From positions 28,411,332 to 28,475,331 of the forward strand of contig NC_053046.1 in assembly GCF_003473485.1 (NCBI RefSeq): a stretch of DNA of 64,000 nt. Reading direction: 5' to 3'. The notes beneath the pieces were generated by a model. It did no database searches, was not told the origin of the DNA, and saw only the letters and a list, made by a program, of their open reading frames with translations. Below are positions 12,337 through 29,072 of the stretch, one piece after another; the first letter of the stretch is position 1, and every line of letters starts with the position of its first letter. Source of the stretch: Medicago truncatula. Its lineage: Eukaryota > Streptophyta > Magnoliopsida > Fabales > Fabaceae. Both the position numbers and the translations under genes were made by a program.

Positions 12337-12347
12337 ATTTACTTCAA

Positions 12348-13528
12348 TTTTGATCACTCTCAAAGATTTTTTCAACTCAAAATTTGTGATGTAATACATT
12401 TTAAATGATGTATCATCCGAGTTAGTGATGTAAAATGACTAACACTCATGAAATTACAAGAAAATAAAAAAAAAATCTTAAATTTAAGTTCAAAAGATTT
12501 TTTTTTAAGGAAAGTTCAAAAGATTTTTATTTATTTAATTGAATTGGTGAAATGTAAATAACTAACCGAGATAGATGATTTTACATCATTAAATTGTATA
12601 TTACTTCATTTAAAATATGTTTCATTGTTATTTTTAAGTCCAAAAATTAAACATAAGGATGGAATCAAAGTTGAGTGATTTTAAAATGGCAGGATCAATT
12701 TCATAAATGAATGAAAATATGAGAATTAAAAGTGCAATTAAACCTTATTTTTTTAATTATCTTATTAATACACATCTTTTATATTATGATTTTATCATTT
12801 ATGAAACTACCAAATTATCATGTTGAGTTCAATTATCTTGAGTTCAACAAAATCACACGACTGATTAATGGACCTGAATTTGATGTTGTAGCAAATTTAA
12901 ATAGTTTGTTGCAGTAGCAAACCTTGATCATCAATCTACGATCTGAAAATTCCAAATTCACTGCATGGATTTCAACAATTTATAGTGTCAGATCTTGAGT
13001 TAGCTTTAGCTACTAGTTAGAAGGAATAATTGGAGTCTTGAGCATACTAGTTAACTACTCTACACATTGAGCATAGCATGAACTGAAGTGATGAGTACAT
13101 TGAGTTATTCATTTAAGTAACAAAAACATAACGTATATAATTTCTAGTAACTCAAGTTAAGAATTTAAGTTAGTAAACTACAACAAATACATCTCAAATT
13201 GAAAATTTAACAAGCATCATAACATTCGATACCTACTATTAACCCACATCAAAACGTGACTTTTCTTAACAATTTATGCTTAAACATTGTTCTATAAAAC
13301 TATACAAACTCAGCCAAGTGATACATTTTTCTAATCATTACTTTCTATATGCAAGGCAGCTTCTGACTATAACTACATAATCTTATTAAGCATTAAAATT
13401 ATAATCTATGAACATAGCTTCATTCAAGTGTCAACTATATTTCTCAGTAACATTTACAACATGATGTACAGACTTCCATTACAGATTTGAGTAAACATTA
13501 CAAATGTAGAAAGTCCAAACTTATAAAC
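12348..13528. other. Intergenic, nothing recognised
   Basis: AT-rich DNA. Short open frames here (for example 12732-12917) have no recognisable domain and no promoter-like context. Confidence 0.5.
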
Positions 13529-13530
13529 TA

Positions 13531-13657
13531 CTCCATCCGGTTCTATTTAAAAGAAGTATTTAGGTTAGTAAAAGATGATTTATTTGATTAAAAATTTAGA
13601 TTAAATACATCAACTTTTGTTGACCTAAATGTCTCTTGTAAATAGGATCGGAAAGAG
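13531..13657. mobile_element. Stowaway-type MITE (127 bp)
   Basis: It begins CTCCATCCGGTTCTATTTAA and ends with the inverted counterpart AAATAGGATCGGAAAGAG, flanked by TA on both sides (13529-13530 and 13658-13659). TA duplications and CTCC-type ends are diagnostic of Stowaway elements of the Tc1/mariner superfamily. Confidence 0.85.
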
Positions 13658-13659
13658 TA

Positions 13660-15530
13660 GTTATTTTGTAAGATTTTCTTTGCTTTATAAATCCCTTAAT
13701 CAATTTTGTAAAATCAATTTTGTAAGATTTTCTTTGCTTTACAAATCTCTACTAAGTAGTTTATGCTAATAAAATCAACAGGAATGGATGATTCTATCTT
13801 GTAGTAACATTTCATTTTTCTACTATGATCATTCTCACTACACAATTGATTAATTAAGTCTAATGTTTTGTTGGTGGATGAATATTGTAGGGCCTATTTT
13901 TATATTTGATATTGTATTTAAATTTATTATATCATAGGGAGGGTCCATTTATCATGTACTGTAAAAAATTTATATTAAATAATTAATAATTATTTTTTTG
14001 TAAAAAAAGAAGAAGCAATATTGTATTAATTTGCTTACACTAATAAAATATTTTAAAAAAAATGTTATAAAAATGATTTTCTAAAGAAAGTACTCAAAGC
14101 AGATTATCATTTTAATCTATTTTTAGTTTTTTCCAATTTCTCAATAAAAAAAATTAATAAAACTTCTAAGTATGATTATTTTATTTCAAAAAATAAACTT
14201 GTTTGCCATAAAATATTTAACAATCGGGCCATAACATCTATCTATCGTGCACTTTATTCAGGGCTCGCCCAAGGCATAGGTCGGGGGTGAGGCGGCCTAG
14301 GTCCAATTTTCTTTTACGGATGGGGGTGTATATAGTAATACTGGGTTTAAAGATGGTATAAATATCAGTAACCGCAAAAACATTTACCAGACTTAAGTCC
14401 ATCAGTCATTTCACTCTTTTTTTACAACCCAGCAGCATTTCATTTTCACACCCCCAACTTAGCATTTTCAACCTCAGCATTTCATTAGTCAAATTGCAAA
14501 ATTTAGAAGCAACGCGTAAAATACAAAATATCTACTACTTCCTAGAGACCAAGTTTGTTTTTTATTTCGAGATATTTTTTGGTGTTTCAGATTGAATTTA
14601 ACATGAATTTATATTTATATTTCATTTTATAATATGAGTTTCAATATGAAAGTTTCATGTTTAGGACATCGAATTTGATAAGTAACATATAATTTTCTAT
14701 TGATAAATGATAAAAGGTTTTCATATTACTGGAATGATAATGAAGTTCTTTGAGAAATTTTAAAGGTAATAAATCAATAGAATTATCAAATCAGATAATG
14801 AAACTTGTATAAAATTTAGTATGTCTACTATCGTTTTACTTAGCTTTGTTGCCTTTGGTTCGGCTGGCTCAATTTTTTTTTGTTATTCTTTTTTATTAAT
14901 AATATATAGGATGAGATGCATTTGATACAAGATATTTTGAAGTGTCAGCATAGTTTGAATTGTAAAACATGTATTATAGGAACCATCTTGATTAATGCAT
15001 ATCTCATATAAAAAAATAAAAATAAAAATCTATTATATACGGGGATCATTTTCTTAAACCTGGCTTAAGGCTCATGAAATGTTAGAAATGGGTCTGACTT
15101 TATTCAAATAAACTCCACGTATTACTTTCTTACATATATAAATGGATTTAATTTGTATACACACTTCTTAAATATCAATCATGTACTTCAAAATGGATTA
15201 AATTAAAATATAGTTTAATTAATTATTTTAATAAATGAAATATTTATTATAAAGTAATAATTATTGAATAAAACAATAATGACATGACTATTAAATTTAT
15301 CGACCTAGACGTTGTTATATGATATATCATCAAAATTGATCCCTAAGGGGAGATCAAAACTCGGAAAAAAAAAAAAAAAAAAATTGAAAGTAGGGCATCG
15401 AAAAATAAATTTTTAAAATGAGTGATAAAAGTTTATTGTTTTGAAAATAGGGGAATAAAAGTACATTTAAGTCTTTTTTTAGATTTATCTTATAAAATAT
15501 TTTTTATTAATAAAAAATTTAGATGAGTAA
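13660..15530. other. Intergenic AT-rich DNA
   Basis: No gene or complete element recognised. A small GC-rich patch near 14255-14310 (CAAGGCATAGGTCGGGGGTG) stands out but has no frame or terminal repeat that I could identify. Confidence 0.5.
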
Positions 15531-16025
15531 GGCTTCAAGGTCTTACCCGGATAAGATAAGTTTCAAGGTTCGACGAGAGCTAACAAAGGTACTTATTTTG
15601 GACCGGTTAAAAGACCAATCCTATGTTGACACGTGGACTATACTTACGTCGCCTTAAGGCTCAACGCTGAAGGAACACACCAACTTCCGTACACAATGTT
15701 GCTTTCAAACACGCCTCCGCACGAGGATCCCGCTAACGTGTCCTCTAACTGCTCTCTAATCACACGCCGCAAAACCTGGAGACAGTTATTCTCACGCGCG
15801 CCTATGCAAGGGTGACTTAACTTCACCCTCAAGGTATGATTCACTTTTCACAACACTTTCTACACACTCTTTCACAGTTTCTTACTGACTTGAGTGTTGG
15901 AGTGCTAACGTGTCTGCAGACACATTTCGTTCTACCGCGAAGACTCTTCGCCACTGTAATAGAGCACATTCCGCCACCGTTGTTTCTCATCAATCCTCAC
16001 CGGACAGATCAATACTTATAAAGTA
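15530..16025. mobile_element. GC-rich island, probable LTR-retrotransposon fragment
   Basis: This block of about 500 bases differs sharply in composition from the surrounding AT-rich DNA. It contains the phrase GACTTGAGTGTTGGAGTGCT followed by AACGTGTCTGCAG, a wording I associate with legume Ty3-gypsy-type LTRs. Open frames occur on both strands but none resembles a known protein. No second LTR is visible, so a solo or truncated LTR is the best reading. Confidence 0.4.
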
Positions 16026-17950
16026 TATATCAAAAAGATTATTATGTTGATAATGAAAGGTTAAATCAATGACCTTGCGAGTGAGTCACTCTTTACCAAC
16101 TGAGTCAACTGTGACAATTTTTTTATTTTGAAGGGTCAACATTGATTACTTGTTGGTTATAAAAATCAAATATATAATTATTAGTATTTAAATAGATAAA
16201 TAATTGGAAGAAGAAATAAACTATTGTAAGTTCTATAGGGACTACTAATAATTCAAATAGAGATAGGTGGGGGTAGGAGAAGCCGGAAGGAAGTGTGAGT
16301 GGGTTGGTGAAATAAAATGCTTAAGACAGTTGTACCCTGCAATGGAAGTCTTCAACTTGAACATAGTCAATTCAATTCAATGCAAAACGTAACCGAAAAC
16401 ACAATTCAATAATGCAATTCCATACACATACCTTGTTGCATTGCTTGCACGTGTGTTAACTTGGAACTTCAAGTTGATGTGCTTTTTCCGTGTGGAAAAT
16501 TTTGATTTTGACCAACTTTGTGATATTTTATTTTACTTATTATAGGGGTAGGTAACTTGGTATGGTCTTTCTAATGTCGTCGATAGGGGGCTAATATGCA
16601 AATAACGATAATCATAGGAAGGTTTGCATGGATAACCATTAACCAAGTTGTTCGTCCCTCTAAATAGTGAAATAAAGGGGCTGTTAGGAATATATATTTT
16701 TTTAACATTTACTCTTTTATAAGATGAGCGCTATGTGGATCATACTACTTCATGTGAAACTCACTTTTAAAATACCAAACTTGCATGAATTTCACCCAAA
16801 AAAAAAAATAAGTGTTGAAAAAGTATTATCTTTAGCACTCTTCATAGCTTAAATCAAATGTAATTGATGAAAAAATAGTTTTTAGGTTCAAAAGGGTTTT
16901 CAAGTTGATAATATCCGCTCTAGGGGTAAGATATAATAGTTGTTTGGGTTTGTTTCTTTCTTGCTCTTTTTATTTTCTTTTGGTTTGTTTCACATTTTTT
17001 CTTGTTTATTCTCTTTTTGGGTTTGACATTTCTCTTCGGTTTTGCTTCGTATTTATGAATTGAGAAGGTTTTGGTTTGTACCATTTCTTTCTTTGTTCTT
17101 ATGTACGTTATTTTATATGTTTAAGGTGTTGTAGTTGGTTTAAAAATCTTATTCAAATTTGTGACGTGACAAAAAAAATTTGTTTGATATATTTTTAATA
17201 TATTTTTTATTTGTTGGAAATGATTGTTAGACCTCTGATACCAACATTGCTGGGAGGGATGAAAGTCACCTATGAAGATTTTTTATGCATGATAATTTTG
17301 CTATAAAAAAAAAACTTAAAACATGATCATAAAATAAAAACAAGGACTGGGTTGACTTGCTCACTCACAGAAAAAATATAAAACTAATGTGACAAAATAT
17401 CAACATATCCACTTCCCCCTCTCAAATAAAAAAAAAAAATCAACATGGTCCACTTATTTGCATAACTATATCAACTTATCTCATCGAAATTTACTTATAA
17501 ACCTAATGTTACTATTTTTATCTGAAGCATCAAAACAAAATAGATAAGAGGTACATGATTAAAAAATAAATAGCACAAACTAAAGACAAAATAAATTTGT
17601 TGAAGGATTGTAAATGGTGAAGTCAACAGAAACCAAATTAATTAAATGTAGCAGACAACAACCAATCTATTCACCAAACTCTTTCACAACAATCTAAAGC
17701 AAAACAATTAGATATTTTGACAATTGTCAAAGATTATGTCAAAATTGACGAGGCTTGCTTTTAGTCTCAGATTTATCGGCTCAGCTGTGATTATAAGATA
17801 TTTTAAATATATTTGTTGTATAAGATCATAAATTTATTCTTTGGATATAAATTTATTAATATACCAATTGTTAATATTAATACCTTTAAAAAAAGAAACA
17901 ATTATTATTATTAGTTCATTTTGGACTATAAAAAGTGAATATTGAACACA
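16026..17950. other. Intergenic AT-rich DNA
   Basis: I see no gene, tRNA-like box or paired terminal repeats in this stretch. Confidence 0.5.
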
Positions 17951-17954
17951 GATA

Positions 17955-18560
17955 GACAATTTACTTTGAAACTCCGATACTTTAAAATGGATGACGAATT
18001 GTATCATGTACCGATATCTGCATGATACTTTCCGATACGTATCAAGAGAGTATCCGGAAATTAAATTTTATTTTTAAGATACTTCCCAATACGTATCAGA
18101 AGAGTATCTGATAATTATCCTGAACCGATAGCTCCCCCGATATTTGCCAATTAATGTTAACTAAAATAACTTAACTCTTGAGTACTGATGTGTTCTTTTT
18201 TGGATATAGTGCTTCTTTTTTGGATCGATATAATATAGCACTAACAATGTTCATTTTGAATATAGTATAGCACTCGTGGTGCTCTTTTTGGATATATTGT
18301 GTATGTAATTGACTAATTATCACTTTCTTAATCATCAATATTATTTATAATTATTTATGTTGATGTGCTACGAGCCTATTACTGGTTTCTTTTGTTTGTT
18401 AATATATTTGCATATACAAAAATGGTTATAATTATATTGTATATTTAATTATATAATTTTTTATTAACGTATCCCAGTCGTATCGTATCTTGATTTTTGA
18501 AATTTTTCCATATCGGTACCGTATCGTATCTCGTATATGGGCTTCACAGCTGATAGTCAT
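17955..18560. repeat. Dispersed repeat rich in GATAC/GTATC strings
   Basis: Repeated strings such as CCGATACGTATCA and GAGAGTATC occur near 18025-18110, and GTATCGTATCTTG and CCGTATCGTATCTCG near 18480-18530, in roughly inverted relation. Related text is near 33655-33730 and 34590. It behaves like an inverted-repeat transposon family, but exact termini are not clear. Confidence 0.4.
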
Positions 18561-18666
18561 ATACAGATAATATGCAACCGTTCAAAAAAAAACAAATGAA
18601 AATATAATACACAATAATTATACTTATGTAACTTTAATATCTATGCATGAAAAGTGTCAAATGATC

Positions 18667-18757
18667 ATCGTGAGCTTAGTTCAGTTTGTAAGAACAATGT
18701 ATAATATATGCAAGGTCCAGGGTTCAAACCCCAGCCACCACAAAAAAAAAAAAAAAA
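18667..18757 (+). mobile_element. tRNA-derived SINE (family A), near-complete
   Basis: A tRNA-like A box (GCTTAGTTCAGTTTGTAAG) and a B box (CCAGGGTTCAAACCCCAGCC) sit at normal spacing, followed by CACCAC and a run of about 16 A. An 11-base duplication, GTCAAATGATC, lies at 18656-18666 and 18758-18768, proving insertion by target-primed reverse transcription. The perfect duplication suggests a recent insertion. Confidence 0.85.
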
Positions 18758-18769
18758 GTCAAATGATCT

Positions 18770-19735
18770 GTAATAAATACAAAGGAAAAATTACTTTAAG
18801 TAAATTTTCATTTTGCCTCTAAAGAAAATTTTCATATTGATCAATTTTTAGTCTCTCGCAAAAATAAATTGAAATAGGTCTTATAATTTAAAGGAAATGG
18901 AATAACTACATTTTGTAAATTTTAATTTTCGTCAATTTTTAGTCTCTCACAAAGATAATCTGAAAATATCAGTCTTAAGTGAAAATTTATGTCAATTTTT
19001 TTAAGGCTAAAGTTACATAGACACTCATTTCAGCCATACCACCCCATACACACGCTTAGGTGGCATTTGTTCTGATTTTTTTTATTTACTAATCCAAAAT
19101 GAATGAAAAGACCAACACACCCTTAGATCTCACAGGAGAAAGAAACTCAAACAAAAAGCCATCTCTGGTCATTGTTCATTGCCCCTAACCTGAAAACCCT
19201 AGCAGCGGATTCAGTCTTTCTATAACCATCTTCGTCCACGGCCACTCTTGTCGTCTCTCCTCCCACTTTGTTGTCTCTCTCTCTCTCTCTCTCTCCCCCC
19301 TTATCTCCCTCGTCATCTATCTCACCTTTGACTCCCGTAATTTAAAACGAATTTTTATAGATCTGGCGAAGCCATGGCCAGTGGGATCTCAGGTGGAACA
19401 CACCAGATTTGGAGAACCGCCACCTAAGAGAATGACAGAGAGATGCGAGATTGACGACGAGTCCTAACAGTCAAACTTTGTTAAGAATGGTAAGACAATT
19501 GTTTCGGAAAAGAGGACAATATTTTCCAATTGAGGATGGTAGAGACAAGAAGGAAAAAGAAGGATTAGAATGATGGTGATGGTGTGCCCGTGGAGAGAGA
19601 GAGAGAGATCAAAGGCAAAAAATAATTTTTCTTTTTCTTTTCTTACATGGAATATGCATAATTTTTTATTATTAATTTTGTCATTAACGAGTGGTAGAAG
19701 ACTGGTAAAGACACAAAAGGGTGTCCATGTATAAG
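18770..19735. other. Intergenic; GC-richer patch with CT/GA microsatellites
   Basis: The stretch 19160-19460 is richer in GC and looks leader-like (GAAAACCCTAGCAGC, then a CT run near 19275-19296). Near 19597 there is a GA run. No splice-consistent coding frame could be built. It may be a captured gene fragment, but I cannot name a source. Confidence 0.35.
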
Positions 19736-19739
19736 AGCT

Positions 19740-19950
19740 CTTTTTTCCGCTTGCATCCAAAGCTTTAAAAAAAAGTCACATACTAAAAGTAAGTGATTCA
19801 CATTTTCCACTTCACGCAACCTGCAACACACACATTTATACTATGTTGAAGTATTGCACGTTGAACTGAATTATCCTTTGTAGGGATTTGGTTCTAAAGT
19901 AGCCGCCACGTAAAAATAGATACCCGAAACTATTTTGTTCCAAATTATTA
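19740..19950 (-). pseudogene. LINE relic: C-terminal zf-RVT region
   Basis: Minus-strand translation across frameshifts gives IWNKIV, VSIFTWRLL, a stop, NQIPTKDNSVQRAILQHSIN, VCVAGC, and then CRLREVENVNHLLLVCDFFL plus KLW. This is the conserved zinc-binding region at the C-terminus of plant L1 reverse-transcriptase proteins (compare 49200-50325). At least two frameshifts and one stop make it a dead copy. Confidence 0.75.
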
Positions 19951-20879
19951 CATGTAAATTATGTTGAGTATTTGGTTCCACATTCCTCCATCGTAACCAT
20001 CTTCACCCTAATAAAATTCAATTATTAAAACTCCGTGAGTTTTATTTCGGGTATGCGAAAAGTTTGATAGATGTATACTTGTCTCAAAAGAGGAATGTCT
20101 ATGGTTGAGTTTTAGTCTTTGTTAGATTTCGTAACATTATAGATGATAAAATTAAAATTCAATTATTTAATTAGGTGAAAAAAATAAAAAGTAAATAAAA
20201 AAGTTTAGATGCATGATGATATTAGAAGATAAATGTTACACAAAAATATGATATTTTATTTCCCCCTTATCATATAATATGATACTACATTCATTGTTTT
20301 CTAAAAACATTATTCATTCCCCTAAAAAACTATGTTCATCGTACCCTCTTAGTACATGTATCATCCAATATTTACTAAATAGTTTAATTATTATTTTTGA
20401 CAGAATTAATAATTTAATTATTAATTGACATTTTTATTTGAAAAAGTTGTATTAGAATAAGTTGAATATAACAAAAATGAAAGAATACCAATACATATGG
20501 CGTAGAATATAACAAAAGGAAAAAAATACATAATTTAACAAATGAATGAATTATGTCAAAAAAGACAAATGAATGAATCTTACTAAAAAAAAAAAAAAGA
20601 ACATGTAAATCAATTTGGCTTCGTTGCCACCTCCAAATACCCTTTACAAAAATACTCTTTCACCAAATGAAAGGATATACGATTTTTAAAAAGTTTATGC
20701 TAAAGTACCTTACGCGTAGATGTGAAAATTGCCGTTTTAAATTCGTGTTTGTTTCTTGTCAAAAAAATTCGTGTTTGTTTAATTCGTCAATTGATTACTG
20801 GTACGTTGAGTTAAAAAATTAATTTTTAACTCGTGTTTGTTTAATTCGTCAATTGATTAATTTTTTAATTCATCAATTT
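19951..20879. other. Intergenic AT-rich DNA
   Basis: No gene seen. The string TCGTCAATTGATTA is present twice near 20790 and 20845 (local duplication). Confidence 0.5.
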
Positions 20880-21417
20880 TAGGCATGGCAACAAAATCCA
20901 TACCCGTGATTATCCACCCGAACCAAACTCATTTTGACGGTTTCCCCGTTTTAACTAGGTTTGGGTATGTGTTTAGGTTTTCCTCGATTTTAAGACACGG
21001 GTATGGGACACCCACCCCGAACCCATACCCAAACCCGTCTCGAATGTAGAAAATTATTTTATGTTGATATGTATGTTATTTTGTTTGATAATTGTTATGT
21101 TATAAAAACTATCATTGATATTTAAAGGAGCAACTAAATCAATCGGTCTAACAAATGTTAAAGTAAGCATATTGCTGGATAATGCATTACAAAATTTTTC
21201 TAAAGGTTGCAAAAAATCTTATATTTTTTATTAAAAAAAATTATTCAATGCGGGGATGAGGATGGGGCGGGGATACCCAAATCAGTCGGGGACGGGGATG
21301 AGGTTCAATTTCCCATCCCCGTTGGATATGGGTAGGGTAACGGGTAAATATATTAAAATCGGGTATGAGGAAGGGGAATGTAAAATCCGTCCCCACCCTC
21401 CCCCAATGCCATGCCTA
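20880..21417. mobile_element. hAT-type MITE (538 bp)
   Basis: It starts TAGGCATGGCAAC and ends with the inverted GGCATGCCTA-like string CAATGCCATGCCTA. Flanking octamers ATCAATTT (20872-20879) and GTCAATTC (21418-21425) agree at six of eight positions, compatible with an old 8-base hAT duplication. The inside has complementary GC-rich arms (ATACCCGTGATTATCCACCC against GTATGAGGAAGGGGAATG-like text). Confidence 0.65.
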
Positions 21418-22370
21418 GTCAATTCGTGTTTATAATTGAGTTAGGTTGGGGTATACTACCTTTTAACTCGTGTTTATAATTGAGTTAGGTTGGGGTATAC
21501 TACCTTTTAAAAAAAAAAAACTCATGTTTTAATATGATGTCAAAATAAAGAAAACTTGTGTTTTAATATATCAAAGAAATACTATCATTTTGTCAGTTGA
21601 GCTAATAGAACAAAAAGGAATTTAACTTTTAAAAAATTTGATTATTTTTTGAAGAGTCACATTGGATGTGAGATGACTTGAATAAATATTTATAAGTGAT
21701 AATATACTAATGTGATATTAAAGATTTCTCCACGATCCATGAAACCACTTGCTCTCAAGCATTTGTTATTCGGCCACACATCTTTCATATTCATCACCAA
21801 ATCCAATTGTGTTGTTTGTTATTGTAAAAAAAAAAAAATAATAATAGTGTTGTTTGTTTTAAAAAGTGCGTTAAGGATTCTACATTTAATGTGATGTTTA
21901 AACATATGTTTATAAATAGAGATTGACAAATCGGTTTTGTAGAATTTTGTTATACCCAACAACAAATTCTAAAATAACATTTAATTTTTTTATTTCTTAA
22001 AATGTTTTCTAAAACTCTTGGTAACATTTCTATATAGTAAAATTGTCAATGAAGAAAACATTTACAAAATACAAACAAATGCATGAATTTGTTAACATTT
22101 GTATAGTAAAATTCTCAAAGAATAAAACATTTGAAAAATACAAACAAATGCATGAATGAATGAATCTTACTACTATTTTAAAAAAGAAAAAGAAATGAAT
22201 GAATTTGACTTTGTTGGTCGCCACCTCTAAAACCACACCACACTCCCCATAATACCCTCAAAAAATTTCTCAATTGACAAAAATACCCTTCCCCCAACTA
22301 CCACCACGTCTCTCTCTGTCTCTACCCAACAACAACCCCCAAAATAACCAAACCCTTTCTTTCTTTCTTT
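21418..22370. other. Intergenic DNA upstream of DAHP synthase
   Basis: A unit of about 46 bases (CGTGTTTATAATTGAGTTAG then GTTGGGGTATACTACC) is tandemly duplicated at about 21425 and 21469. A second local duplication (ACAAATGCATGAAT) lies at 22076 and 22146. The remainder shows nothing recognisable. Confidence 0.5.
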
Positions 22371-22374
22371 CCCT

Positions 22375-22381
22375 TATAAAA
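22375..22381 (+). promoter_or_regulatory. TATA box of the DAHP synthase gene
   Basis: TATAAAA lies about 139 bases before the start codon at 22520, after a C/T-rich run, and is followed by an A/C-rich leader typical of a plant 5' UTR. Assignment rests on position and sequence only. Confidence 0.6.
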
Positions 22382-22519
22382 CCCTCTCATAACTTCTCAT
22401 ACCCTCTCCAGTTCACGCCACCTTCTCTCAAAGCGTGACCATTCAAAAACATCATAAAATAAAAAAAACATTCAAACACAACAAAATCATTCTGCAACAA
22501 ACAAACAAACACAAACACA

Positions 22520-26532
<4,013 letters not shown>

Positions 26533-27560
26533 AAAAGGATTTGAAGAAAAACTCAACACAATACCTTTGTTCTTTTTCTTATATATTTAATGGTTGTTGT
26601 TTACACACTGATGTGGTGGACCTGAAACTGTTAGCTAGTTAGCTTTATGTTGTTGTGTATTGTGCTTGTATTGTATACTGCCTAGCAATGCTTTTGAACT
26701 TGGGAAGGACTAAGAGTGCTTTATTATTAATAAAGGAAGCTAAAAAGTTTCTATTGCATTTGGCAAATTGAGTCTTTGATAATGACAGGCATTGGCTTGC
26801 AAGTTGCAATAATTTAACTTTGGTGGTACTAAACAAAATATATCTAAATCCATTAGAGGGTTGGACTCAATGTGATTGGACTTGGTGTGTGTTTTTTATA
26901 TTATGGTGGACGTTAATATAGACCATATACATAATTTATTCAATGAATTTAAAAAATAAATTTTTATTAACTTTTGTAAAATCACAGTTGATCGTCATAA
27001 TTCTAACGAATTCATTGTGATTCCAAACATGGGCTTAGTAATGAACAACCAGCCTATGAGCTCAATTATTACTTCTTTTCGCATGTATGAAGGAATGAAT
27101 ATGGTTATTGGGATTATCCAACTTATAATTTTCTGCAATTAAAGCAAAAGAATTGTATACCGTTACCTCGTATGCTAGTATGAGCAGTCCTTGTATAGAA
27201 ATATCATTTGCAAACACAAAAATACAAAATGTCCAACAGTTTCACTTCAGTGGTGTATTTTTATATTTATTTATGAATGTGTATTTTTATATGGTCTCAA
27301 AACAGAGTTTTATTATACTATATCCAACGTATGTTGTCTCCTTTGAGATCTCAATTTCTCTCGAAATATTAAATACCTATTTATCATATTATTATTTTAG
27401 TTTTTTAAAGATCAAATTATAGACTTAAGTCTTTAAAACTATACTCCTAAAAAAATTCATCCAACCTACCGTAAATGTCGCATAAAAACGTCTCCAGATT
27501 CAAAATCCACGTGTTTAACCATTTTGATTTTTTTAGACCACCTCTTTTTTCTTTTTTCTT

Positions 27561-27592
<32 letters not shown>

Positions 27593-27905
27593 GTTTGTCC
27601 TTTTTTTTTGTCGAAAGATATGAGATTTCAATGAAACGCGGTATAACCAAAAAATCGGTTAAAACCACAAGTCAAGTATAAAAACTAGTCGATGGCACCT
27701 CCACCGGATGGACAAAAACACCCAAACCACAAAAGAAAGAGAGAAGATAAACTAACCCCAAAAACAACAAACAAAAAGCTATTTCAATAAACACAAATAC
27801 TTATTAAGTTGGAATCTAGCCGCATATGTGTTAAATCTCTTGCGGAAGAACTTTTCTATCCATTGCGGTGTTATCTAACTCATAATTAATCTTTGCAATT
27901 GCGAG
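26533..27905. other. DAHP synthase 3' UTR, then intergenic DNA with a poly-T tract
   Basis: The 3' UTR probably runs to about 26740, where TTATTATTAATAAAGG offers polyadenylation signals. A T-rich tract of about 50 bases at 27541-27592 is simple sequence. Nothing coding was recognised. Confidence 0.5.
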
Positions 27906-27921
27906 TAGAGGATACATGATT

Positions 27922-28084
27922 CTTTTTTTTTTCTTTTTGATGGTAGATAGATGAGATGACAAAGTCATTATAAACAAACTCACACACACAAAGTGAAGGT
28001 ATCGGGGTTCGAATCTCATGCACGACGTCTGGTCTAACAATTATTTCGGTATTTTTGTCTGTTGAGCTAGAACTTAGAGACGAT
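27922..28084 (-). mobile_element. tRNA-derived SINE (family B), minus strand
   Basis: On the minus strand it reads CTAAGTTCTAGCTCAACAGA (A box), then CATGAGATTCGAACCCCG (B box), then CATCTCATCTATCTACCATC and an A-rich tail, seen as a T run at 27921-27937. Flanking repeats GATACATGATT (27911-27921) and GATACATGGTT (28085-28095) agree at 10 of 11 bases. Confidence 0.7.
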
Positions 28085-28108
28085 GATACATGGTTTTTTT
28101 TTTTTTTT

Positions 28109-28190
28109 GTCAAGTAGTCTAGTGGCTAGAATTCACATTTTTTCAGATGAATAAATGAGGTGTCTGGGGTTCGAACCCCAGCCTCTGCAT
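28109..28190 (+). mobile_element. tRNA-derived SINE (family C), plus strand
   Basis: GTCAAGTAGTCTAGTGGCTA supplies a tRNA-like A box and GGGGTTCGAACCCCAG a perfect B box, followed by CCTCTGCAT. A T run precedes it. The same 5' text occurs near 10883 with its 3' half lost. No clean target-site duplication was found. Confidence 0.6.
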
Positions 28191-28971
28191 ATAAGGTACT
28201 TGAGCTCAAATATTTGATTTGTTGCGCTCGGCACAAATAAAATTTGGATTGAAAAGGCTAACAGTAACCAAGTAGTTTGAATCAAATAATTAGTTTCGGC
28301 TAAAATTGAACCGTTTGGTTATTATTTGATTCCGGTCTTTAGCTAAAATAATACTATTATGATCTCACTCTGGATTGATCGACGATCCTTTTACTCGATA
28401 ATTGGATGATCAAGACAAAAAAAATTGTGCATTTAAAAATAGATCAAAAGAAAACTTGGTAATATTCATTCAATATATTTACATTTTTTACAAGCACATC
28501 CAATTAAATAAAACTAAGTCACGTTTTATATTTTCTTTGAGGTGTGTGTGTCACCTTTTACCAGGTGAGAGTTACCTAGTGAAATGTTGATAACCTATTA
28601 TGTTTTGTTATTTTAGATAAGGTAGGTAACCTATTCTTAGATAGCCCCACTCCATTTTGTTCTCAGCTGCCAAATTCCCGAATGTATATATATATATACA
28701 CACACACATTATTTGTGTTTTGAGGAAATATGTATACAATATTTGTCACCTTCTCTATTTACATACAAAGAAAAAACCAGCAAGAGTTGGCATCCAACAT
28801 TTGAATATTATGTGTTCATAACTCATAACAGGCAAGATTTTTAACCACAAAAAATATTTTTGACCAAACACTCTAAGTTGAACTAACTGAAACTTGACAA
28901 AAGCTCTAATAGTTAGGTCTCCAAACCACCCTAAATGCTGGACCAATACCTCCCTCAAATATTTCTTACTC

Positions 28972-28978
28972 TATATAA
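28972..28978 (+). promoter_or_regulatory. TATA box of proline-rich gene copy 1
   Basis: TATATAA within CTCTATATAAGACC lies about 101 bases before the start codon at 29073 and is conserved in the second copy. Confidence 0.7.
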
Positions 28979-29072
28979 GACCAAACACTATCCCCTTCCT
29001 TCTCATAAAATCTCAAATCAAACACTCTTCTACAAATATACACCTTGATTAGTTCTATCAATTCATCAAGTC

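Noticed and set aside
15633..16021. Overlapping frames on both strands in the GC-rich island
   Set aside because: No similarity to any protein I know; better explained as LTR-type non-coding DNA.
27447..27681. Overlapping frames with Lys-rich or Phe-rich runs
   Set aside because: They are produced by a poly-T tract; low-complexity artefact.
28109..28190. Possible functional tRNA gene (A and B boxes present)
   Set aside because: The cloverleaf could not be formed by eye (no matching acceptor stem), and the text recurs as a decayed copy near 10883, so it is a SINE.
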